Below are positions 58,460 to 64,000 of a stretch of 64,000 nt of DNA, piece by piece. Under the pieces are notes generated by a model. It did no database searches and was not told the origin of the DNA. It was given only the letters and a program-made list of their open reading frames with translations. Origin of the DNA: Simplicispira suum (GTDB taxonomy: Bacteria > Pseudomonadota > Gammaproteobacteria > Burkholderiales > Burkholderiaceae_C); NCBI RefSeq assembly GCF_003008595.1, contig NZ_CP027669.1, positions 372,001-436,000 on the forward strand, given 5' to 3'. Numbering within the stretch: the stretch's first letter is position 1; each line of letters opens with the position of its first letter. The position numbers and the translations under genes are program-made.

Positions 58460-59607
58460 CTGCGCCGCACGCCGCTGCTCCCATGACTGCGCCGTGCGCG
58501 GCTGCTGCCATGAGCCAAGAGCCGGGCGGCATCGAAGCGCGCCTGGTGCTCAAGCGCGCCACGTTCACGCTAGACGTGGATTTGCAGTTGCCGGGGCGCG
58601 GCTTCATTGCCTTGTTCGGGCCGTCGGGCTGCGGCAAAACCACCTGCCTGCGCGCGCTCGCCGGCCTGGAGCGCGCCCGGCCGGGGCGGGTGCGCGTGGC
58701 GGGTGCCACCTGGCAGGACGACGCGGCCGGCATCTGGCTGCCCACGCACCAGCGCGCGCTGGGCTATGTGTTTCAGGAAGCCAGCCTGTTCGAGCACCTC
58801 AGCGTGCGCGGAAACATTGCGTATGCGCAAAAGCGCGTGCGCTCAACAGAGCGGCAGGAATCGGTGGCACTCGACCAGGCCGTCGATTTGCTCGGCCTCG
58901 GCGAATTGATGGACCGCCGCCCCGCCACGCTCTCGGGCGGCGAGCGCCAGCGCGTGGCGATTGCGCGCGCACTCGCTGCGCAGCCCCGCGTGCTGCTGAT
59001 GGACGAGCCCCTGGCCGCGCTCGACGCTGGCCGCAAGGCCGAGTTGCTGCCCTACCTCGAAGCCCTGCAGCGCACGCTGGCGATTCCCGTGCTGTACGTC
59101 AGCCACGCGCTGGATGAAGTCGCGCGCCTGGCAACGCACATGGTGCTGCTGGACGCCGGCCGGGTGCGTGCCAGCGGCAGCGCCGAGGACTTGATTGCCC
59201 GCCTCGACCTCCCGCTGGCCCAGGGCGACGCGGCCGCCACGCTGATTGAAGGCAGGCTGCTGCGGCACGACAGCTCAGAACATCTCTCCACCTTGGCCTT
59301 TGCTGGCGGCGAGCTGCACGTCATCAGCACCACCGCCCGCGCTGTAGGCCAGCGGGTGCGTGTGCGCGTGCAGGCGCGCGACGTGAGCCTGACATTGGCG
59401 CGCCAGAGCGACACCAGCATCTTGAACATCGTGCCCGCCACCGTCACCGGGCTGCGCGAAGACAGTCCAGGCCAATGGATGGTGGCGCTGGACGCTGGCG
59501 GCACGCGCCTGCTGGCCCGCATCACGCAACGCTCGGTGCAGGCGCTGGGCATCGCGCCCGGCCGCGAGTTGTTTGCCCAGGTCAAGGGCGTGGCGCTGCT
59601 GGATTAA
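58456..59607 (+). CDS. modC: molybdate ABC transporter ATP-binding protein
   Basis: A 383-residue ATPase powering ModB. Walker A is [17 protein letters not shown], the signature is [17 protein letters not shown], Walker B is [13 protein letters not shown] and the H-loop is [13 protein letters not shown]-terminal TOBE/Mop domain ([19 protein letters not shown]) binds oxyanion for feedback. The 5' end carries a tandem duplication of 27 bases, so three in-frame ATGs exist (58456, 58483, 58510). The last, MSQEPGG, is closest to the family start, while the first overlaps the modB stop. Confidence 0.94.
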   Translation: MTAPHAAAPMTAPCAAAAMSQEPGGIEARLVLKRATFTLDVDLQLPGRGFIALFGPSGCGKTTCLRALAGLERARPGRVRVAGATWQDDAAGIWLPTHQRALGYVFQEASLFEHLSVRGNIAYAQKRVRSTERQESVALDQAVDLLGLGELMDRRPATLSGGERQRVAIARALAAQPRVLLMDEPLAALDAGRKAELLPYLEALQRTLAIPVLYVSHALDEVARLATHMVLLDAGRVRASGSAEDLIARLDLPLAQGDAAATLIEGRLLRHDSSEHLSTLAFAGGELHVISTTARAVGQRVRVRVQARDVSLTLARQSDTSILNIVPATVTGLREDSPGQWMVALDAGGTRLLARITQRSVQALGIAPGRELFAQVKGVALLD

Positions 59608-59612
59608 GAGAC

Positions 59613-59670
59613 TTTGCTATCTAAAAAATAGCTGCTTGCGCACTATTCATAAGCGCTAGAGTCCAAAAAC
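59613..59670 (+). repeat. short dispersed palindrome after modC
   Basis: Contains TTGCTATCTAAAAAATAGCT, then TTGCGC...TAAGCGCT, then GAGTCCAAAAAC. It is the best-preserved member of the family in the window. It lies between the convergent modC and tupA genes and may act as a bidirectional terminator. Confidence 0.75.
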
Positions 59671-59704
59671 ACTTGAAATTTATCAGCCACTGACGCCCTG
59701 CGGC

Positions 59705-60526
59705 TTACTTGTCCGCGTTCGGAAAGAACAGTTGCTGCCCATTGATTTGGTACTCGGCAATGCTGCGCTGGCCGGCGGCGGACGTCACCCAGTCCACAAA
59801 CCTTTGCGCGTCCTTTTCCTTGACTTGAGGATGCTTGGCGGGGTTCACCACCATCACGCCATACTGATTGAACAAGCGCTTGTCGCCTTCCACCAGGATG
59901 GCCAGGTCGGCACGGTTCTTGAAGTTCAGCCAGGTGCCGCGGTCGGTCAGCACGTAGGCGCCGCTGCCGGCCGCCATGTTGAGCGCGGGTCCCATGCCGC
60001 AACCGCACTCTTTGTAGCCCGCGCCCTTTTCGGTGTCGGCCAGCTTCCAGTAACGCAGCTCGGCGGCGTTGGTGCCGCTCTTGTCGCCGCGTGAGATGAA
60101 GACGGCGTTGGCGCTGGCTATTTTCTTCAGCGCCACCGCCACGTCCTTGCCGGCAATACCTGCCGGGTCGGCCTTGGGGCCGACGATGACGAAGTCGTTG
60201 TACATGACCGGGTAGCGCTTGACGCCCCAGCCGTCGGCCACGAACTTCTCCTCCGCCACCTGGTCGTGCACAAAAAGCACGTCGGCGTCGCCCCGGCGCG
60301 CCATGTCCAGCGCCTGGCCAGTGCCAACGGCCACCACCTTGATGTCGATGCCGGTGTCCTTCTTGAACGCCGGCAGCAGCTGCGAGAACAGGCCCGACTG
60401 CTCGGTGGAGGTGGTGGAGGCCATGGTGATGGTGTCGGCCCAACTGGCCGTGCAAGCTACCAAAGCAATAGCTGCCAACCCTTTATGGATAAGCGTCAGG
60501 GGGTTAAAAGCCTTGATATTTTTCAC
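59705..60526 (-). CDS. tupA: tungstate ABC transporter substrate-binding protein
   Basis: A 273-residue periplasmic protein of the TupA family. The mature start is ADTITMASTTSTEQSGLFSQLLP, where TTST is the oxyanion-binding loop, followed by VAVGTGQALDMARRGDADVLFVHD and SRGDKSGTNAAELRYWK. TupA proteins bind tungstate selectively. The GTG at 60526 has AAAGGAG upstream. The signal peptide (IKAFNPLTLIHKGLAAIALV) is encoded by a sequence that matches the short dispersed palindrome family, so a repeat seems to have been co-opted. It overlaps tupC by four bases. Confidence 0.93.
   Translation of the reverse strand: MKNIKAFNPLTLIHKGLAAIALVACTASWADTITMASTTSTEQSGLFSQLLPAFKKDTGIDIKVVAVGTGQALDMARRGDADVLFVHDQVAEEKFVADGWGVKRYPVMYNDFVIVGPKADPAGIAGKDVAVALKKIASANAVFISRGDKSGTNAAELRYWKLADTEKGAGYKECGCGMGPALNMAAGSGAYVLTDRGTWLNFKNRADLAILVEGDKRLFNQYGVMVVNPAKHPQVKEKDAQRFVDWVTSAAGQRSIAEYQINGQQLFFPNADK
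60452..60520 (+). repeat. diverged dispersed palindrome encoding the tupA signal peptide
   Basis: Plus-strand pieces CAATAGCTGCCAACCC, TTTATGGATAAGCG and TTGATATTTTTC align in order with the copy at 40930-40985 (GATAGCTTCCAGCGC, TTGATGGATAAGCG). The stem is no longer perfect. The minus strand is in frame in tupA. Confidence 0.5.
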
Positions 60527-61248
60527 AGAGTTTCTCCTTTGACGAACCAACGGGCGGCCTCTGGCAGGGGGCCGTTAAAGAAATCGTGCACGGGCAGGTC
60601 GACCAGCACCCGGCCTTGTTCCAGGTAGAGCACCCGCGTGGCCAGGCGCTTGACCTGGCCCAGGTTGTGGCTGCTGAACACGGTGGTGACGGGTTCTGAC
60701 TGCGCGTCGCAAGTGGTGGGGCTGGCAAGCTGGGCAATCAGCGCTTCCACCTCGCGCTTGGCGTGCGGGTCCAGGCTGGACGTGGGTTCATCGAGCAGCA
60801 GCAGCTGCGCCTGCAGCGCCCAGACGCGCGCCAACGCCACGCGCTGCTGCTGCCCGCCCGATAGCGTGCGGCCGTTTTGCCGTGCGAGCGATTCGAGCCC
60901 CACGCGCTCCAGCGCCCGCAGCGCCTGCGTGCGGGCCTCGCGCCAGGCATGACCACGCAGCCACAAGGCCAGCGCGACGTTGGTCTGCGTACTGGCGCGC
61001 AGCAGGTGCGGGCGCTGGAACAGCATGGCTTGGCGGTGCGGCGCGCCATGCGCCAGCTCGCCGCTGGACAGGCGCTGCAGGCCGTGCAGCACGCGCAACA
61101 AAGTGCTTTTGCCGCTGCCGTTGGCGCCTATCAGTGCCAGGCGCTCACCGGCGTGCAGGGTGACGTTCACCGCCTGCAGTGCATGCAGCGCGCCAAAACG
61201 CACCCCAGCGCCCCGCAGGGTCAGGAGGGGCGCATGCGTCTGGATCAA
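60523..61248 (-). CDS. tupC: tungstate ABC transporter ATP-binding protein
   Basis: A 241-residue ABC ATPase. Walker A is LALIGANGSGKSTLLRVLHG, the signature is RTLSGGQQQRVALARVWAL, Walker B is LLLLDEPTSSLDP and the H-loop is TTVFSSHNLGQV. There is no Mop domain, unlike ModC. It is sandwiched between tupB and tupA with four-base overlaps on both sides, so the three are a tight tupBCA operon. Confidence 0.92.
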   Translation of the reverse strand: MIQTHAPLLTLRGAGVRFGALHALQAVNVTLHAGERLALIGANGSGKSTLLRVLHGLQRLSSGELAHGAPHRQAMLFQRPHLLRASTQTNVALALWLRGHAWREARTQALRALERVGLESLARQNGRTLSGGQQQRVALARVWALQAQLLLLDEPTSSLDPHAKREVEALIAQLASPTTCDAQSEPVTTVFSSHNLGQVKRLATRVLYLEQGRVLVDLPVHDFFNGPLPEAARWFVKGETL

Positions 61249-61985
61249 GCCGCCGCCAAGGTAAGCGCCGCCGTACCGCTGGCCGCATCGCGCCGGCTGA
61301 CCCAGCGCTGCAGCAGCGCCACGCTGGCATGCAGCGCCAGCACCACAGCCAGCAGCACCGTGCCCAGCGCCAGCGCCAGCGGCAGGTCGCCCTTGCTGGT
61401 TTCCAGCGCAATGGCGGTGGTCATCACACGGGTAAAGCCATCGACGTTGCCGCCGACGATCATCACCGCGCCCACTTCCGAGATGGCCCGGCCAAAGGCC
61501 GCCACCAGCACGGTGAACAAGGCCAGGCGCGTGTCCCAGGCCAGCATCAGGCTGCGCAGCAAGCGCCCGGCCCCGAGCGACTGGAGCTGCTCGCCGTAGG
61601 AGCGTTCGGCGTCTTCCACCGTCTGGCGTGTCAGCGCCGTGACGACGGGCAGCACCAGCACGGCCTGCGCCAGCACCATTGCCTGAAAGGAAAACAGCCA
61701 GCCCAGCCAGCCCAGCGGACCACTGCGCGAGAGCAGCAGGTACACCAGCAACCCCACGACCACCGAAGGCATGGCGAGCAAAGTATTCAAAACCAGCAAG
61801 ACTGCGCCGCGCCCGCGAAAGCGCGCCACGCCCAGCCAGGCGCCCAGGGCGAGGCCCGCGCCAAAAGAGATTGCGCAGGCCGTGGCGCTCACCGCCAGGG
61901 AGCGGCCGACAATGCTCCAGAGCGCGGGATCAAAGCCGGCGATGAGCTGCAGCGCTTTCGCAAAGCTGGGCAACAAGGTGGACAT
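61245..61985 (-). CDS. tupB: tungstate ABC transporter permease
   Basis: A 246-residue permease with about five helices. It has LLNTLLAMPSVVVGLLVYLLL-type segments (by parts), the ATPase-contacting EAA loop YGEQLQSLGAGRLLRSLML, and AAFGRAISEVGAVMIVGGNVDGFTRVMTTAIALE (by parts), typical of TupB. I start at the ATG at 61985 (MSTLLPSFAK); the longer frame would run into the divergent promoter. It is the first gene of the tupBCA operon and diverges from a ModE-like regulator. Confidence 0.92.
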   Translation of the reverse strand: MSTLLPSFAKALQLIAGFDPALWSIVGRSLAVSATACAISFGAGLALGAWLGVARFRGRGAVLLVLNTLLAMPSVVVGLLVYLLLSRSGPLGWLGWLFSFQAMVLAQAVLVLPVVTALTRQTVEDAERSYGEQLQSLGAGRLLRSLMLAWDTRLALFTVLVAAFGRAISEVGAVMIVGGNVDGFTRVMTTAIALETSKGDLPLALALGTVLLAVVLALHASVALLQRWVSRRDAASGTAALTLAAA

Positions 61986-62073
61986 GCGAGGGCGAACGGT
62001 GGGACGGACGGTGAGGCGATGCGGGCGTGCGCTATCGTAGGCGCCCTGCCCGCCATCAACCATATGAAACGCC

Positions 62074-63183
62074 GTGCATAGGATTCAGCTCCACTACACG
62101 CTCTCGCGCGATGCCGGCAATCGCCTGATCCGCAATCCGCTGCCCGAAATGCTTGCCGCCGTGGCGCAAGAGGGCTCCATCTCGGGCGCGGCGCGCGCGC
62201 TGGGTTTGTCGTACCGACACGTGTGGGGCGCCCTCAAGCGCTGGGAGGAACAGTTGGACGCCCCGCTCATCGTGTGGGGCAAGGGCCAGGCAGCGCAACT
62301 GAGCGAATTTGGCGAAAAACTTCTGTGGGCCGAGCGCCAGGCCCAGGCGCGTCTGGCGCCGCAGATTGCTGCATTGCACGCCGACCTGGAACGCGCCTTT
62401 GCCGTGGCCTTCGACGCCAACGCCCATGTGCTGACGCTGTATGCCAGCCACGACGACGCACTGGGCTTGCTGCGCGAGCATGCGGCGGCGGACAGCCTGC
62501 ACCTTGATATCCGCTTCACCGGCAGCGTGGACGCCATTCGGGCACTCAACGAAGGGCGCTGCACCTTGGCAGGCTTTCATACGCTCGAAGGTGCCGCGCC
62601 GCTCTCGCAGACGGCGCGCACGTACAAGCCGCTGCTCAAGCCCGGCTTGCACAAGCTCATAGGCTTTGCGCGGCGAACGCAGGGCCTTATCGTGGCGCGA
62701 GGCAATCCGCTCGGCCTGCAGCGCCTGTCCGACGTAGCGGCGCACGGCGCGCGCTTCGTTCACCGCCCGCTGGGCACTGGAACACGGGTTTTGCTGGGTG
62801 ACTTGCTGGATCGCGAGGGACTCAGCCCGGACGCGCTCGGCAGCTTCGCCCACACCGAAACCTCGCACGCTGCGGTGGCGCAGGCGGTGGCCTCTGGCGC
62901 GGCCGATGCCGGCCTGGGCATCGAGATGGCGGCGCACGCGCGCCATCTCGATTTCGTCCCGCTGGTGCATGAGCGCTACCACCTCGCCTGCCTCAAGTCC
63001 AGCCTGGACCAGGCGTCTACCCTGGCTCTGCGCACCGTGCTGCAATCGTCTGCCTGGCAGGCATGCATGGCGGAGCTTCCAGGCTACGCGCCAGCGCTCT
63101 GCGGCCAGGTGCTGGCCATGAGCGCGGTGCTGCCATGGTGGAACTTTTCGGCGCAAAAGCACGTTTTGCGCGCTACGCGTTAA
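62074..63183 (+). CDS. ModE-like HTH regulator with periplasmic-binding-protein-like domain
   Basis: A 369-residue regulator. The N-terminal 110 residues are a ModE/LysR-type winged helix (LPEMLAAVAQEGSISGAARALGLSYRHVWGALKRWEE by parts). The rest is a PBP-like domain (PF12727 type) with LTLYASHDDALGLLREH, GFHTLEG, HRPLGTGTRVLLGDLLDREG and AVASGAADAGLGIEMAAHA. It lacks Mop repeats, so it reads oxyanion or cofactor through the PBP-like domain. The start is the GTG at 62074. Divergence from tupBCA, 88 bases away, suggests it controls tungstate uptake. Confidence 0.88.
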   Translation: MHRIQLHYTLSRDAGNRLIRNPLPEMLAAVAQEGSISGAARALGLSYRHVWGALKRWEEQLDAPLIVWGKGQAAQLSEFGEKLLWAERQAQARLAPQIAALHADLERAFAVAFDANAHVLTLYASHDDALGLLREHAAADSLHLDIRFTGSVDAIRALNEGRCTLAGFHTLEGAAPLSQTARTYKPLLKPGLHKLIGFARRTQGLIVARGNPLGLQRLSDVAAHGARFVHRPLGTGTRVLLGDLLDREGLSPDALGSFAHTETSHAAVAQAVASGAADAGLGIEMAAHARHLDFVPLVHERYHLACLKSSLDQASTLALRTVLQSSAWQACMAELPGYAPALCGQVLAMSAVLPWWNFSAQKHVLRATR

Positions 63184-63365
63184 CCCTGATAGCTATGCTT
63201 TCAGTAGCAATGCGGGCTCACCAGGCCTAGGGAATACACCGTCACGCTGCTGTCAGCCTGCGCCTACAGTGCTTCGTAGAATCGCAACCGTTCAAAAAGT
63301 TACAGCGCGGCGTCGCGTCTGTCCGTTGCAAACCGCCAGCCCATCCCAGCATTCTTGGAGACTTC

Positions 63366-63986
63366 ATGCAGGCATTACTCAAACTATCCAGAGGCATCGA
63401 CTGGCTCAATGAGCGCGTCGGACTGGCCGTCATCTGGCTGATCCTGGCGTCCACGGTGATCAGCGGACTGAACGCCGTCGTGCGCAAAATTTTCAACTAC
63501 AGCTCCAACGGCTTTCTGGAAATCCAGTGGTATCTGTTTGCTGCCGCCTTCCTGCTCGCTGCGGGCTACACGCTGCTGCACCGGGAGCATGTGCGGGTGG
63601 ACGTGGTCTCCAGCCGTTTTTCGAAACGCACACAAATCTGGCTCGACGTGGTGGGCTTCGTGGTGTTTCTCACGCCCGTGTGCGCGGCCATCCTGTGGTT
63701 CGGCACGCCTTTCTTCCTGCAGGCCCTCGAGTCTGGAGAAATGTCCAGCAACGCCGGCGGCCTGATTCGCTGGCCGGTGTACCTGATGATGCCGCTCGGC
63801 TTTGCCCTGCTGCTGCTGCAGGGCTGGTCGGAGCTTATCAAGCGCGTCGCGTTTCTCAAGGGTCTGATTCCTGATCCAACCATCAAATCTGGCGAAAAAA
63901 CGGCTGAGGAAGAACTGGCCGAATCCATCCGTCGCCTGGCCGAAGCCGCCAAAGGCAATGGCAAGCAAGCCACCCAAGCCGACTGA
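63366..63986 (+). CDS. TRAP transporter small permease subunit (DctQ-like)
   Basis: A 206-residue membrane protein with four helices: VGLAVIWLILASTVISGLNAV, LEIQWYLFAAAFLLAAGYTLL, WLDVVGFVVFLTPVCAAIL and PVYLMMPLGFALLLLQGW. The EIQWYLF and LHREHVRVDVV pieces are DctQ hallmarks. The C-terminal 45 residues are charged and likely cytoplasmic. TTGGAGAC precedes the ATG. The large DctM subunit probably starts just beyond the window (GGAGA at the last bases). The substrate, often a carboxylate, cannot be inferred. Confidence 0.92.
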   Translation: MQALLKLSRGIDWLNERVGLAVIWLILASTVISGLNAVVRKIFNYSSNGFLEIQWYLFAAAFLLAAGYTLLHREHVRVDVVSSRFSKRTQIWLDVVGFVVFLTPVCAAILWFGTPFFLQALESGEMSSNAGGLIRWPVYLMMPLGFALLLLQGWSELIKRVAFLKGLIPDPTIKSGEKTAEEELAESIRRLAEAAKGNGKQATQAD

Positions 63987-64000
63987 GCGGAGACACATTC

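Noticed and set aside
63184..63365. Dispersed palindrome or sRNA between the regulator and the TRAP gene
   Set aside because: Only GATAGCTATGC resembles the repeat family; no stem of useful length and no clear promoter pair was found.

Overview
The window is high-GC DNA typical of a beta-proteobacterium of the order Burkholderiales, most likely family Comamonadaceae (Acidovorax/Simplicispira-like). The grounds are the hda–HAD–pcnB–folK / purM neighbourhood, the murJ–rpsT divergence, the argD–argF pair, a form II CO-dehydrogenase-like cluster, and several dispersed intergenic palindromes that I associate with that family. I cannot assign a species. No rRNA, tRNA or CRISPR was seen.

Left edge (1-3349) is accessory. 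Two AT-richer cassette-like genes, a small unknown and an SRA-like/HNH modification-dependent endonuclease, are followed by a recognisable integron attC site. A complete IS1111-type (IS110 family) element comes next, with 12-bp subterminal inverted repeats, then about 0.7 kb of dispersed repeats. From 3350 the chromosomal backbone starts: folK, pcnB, a HAD phosphatase and hda (minus strand), then purM and an AI-2E-family permease, an isochorismatase-like/GlxA-type regulator pair, uspA, a PHB-depolymerase-like esterase, a SirB1 protein, murJ and rpsT.

15.7-31 kb: three exact-period 100-bp tandem repeats; DUF3579; argD and argF, with a 52-bp duplication of the argF 3' end; a YkgJ cysteine-cluster protein; a quinone oxidoreductase; a DMT exporter; two diguanylate cyclases; a LytS/LytTR two-component system preceded by two small 2TM proteins and a frameshifted hydrolase; an orphan ABC ATPase; and threonine aldolase. 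30.7-40.8 kb: a tetracycline-like drug-efflux gene order is absent; instead there is an MdtABC-like tripartite RND operon (adaptor, two permeases, outer-membrane factor), split between its two permeases by a 761-bp palindromic repeat.

41-62 kb is organised around molybdenum/tungsten biology. An acyl-CoA ligase is followed by a minus-strand cox-type operon (coxS, coxL, coxM, MoxR ATPase coxD, VWA protein coxE, coxG, XdhC/CoxF) with a divergent GAF/Fis-type regulator. Beyond it lie a second coxG, modE, a PAP2–GtrB-like glycosyltransferase pair, the remains of an ArnT-like gene fused by deletion to a broken DMT transporter, modABC, tupABC (tungstate) and a ModE-like/periplasmic-binding-protein regulator. 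The uptake systems plausibly supply the cofactor of the molybdo-hydroxylase. The window ends in a TRAP transporter small subunit.

Two themes cut across the map. Repeats repeatedly invade genes and operons here: argF interior and 3' end, coxE N-terminus, the tupA signal peptide, cox and mdt operon junctions. Three otherwise normal genes are each broken at a run of exactly five G (or C) that needs a sixth base, which suggests either homopolymer under-calling in the assembly or real slippage.
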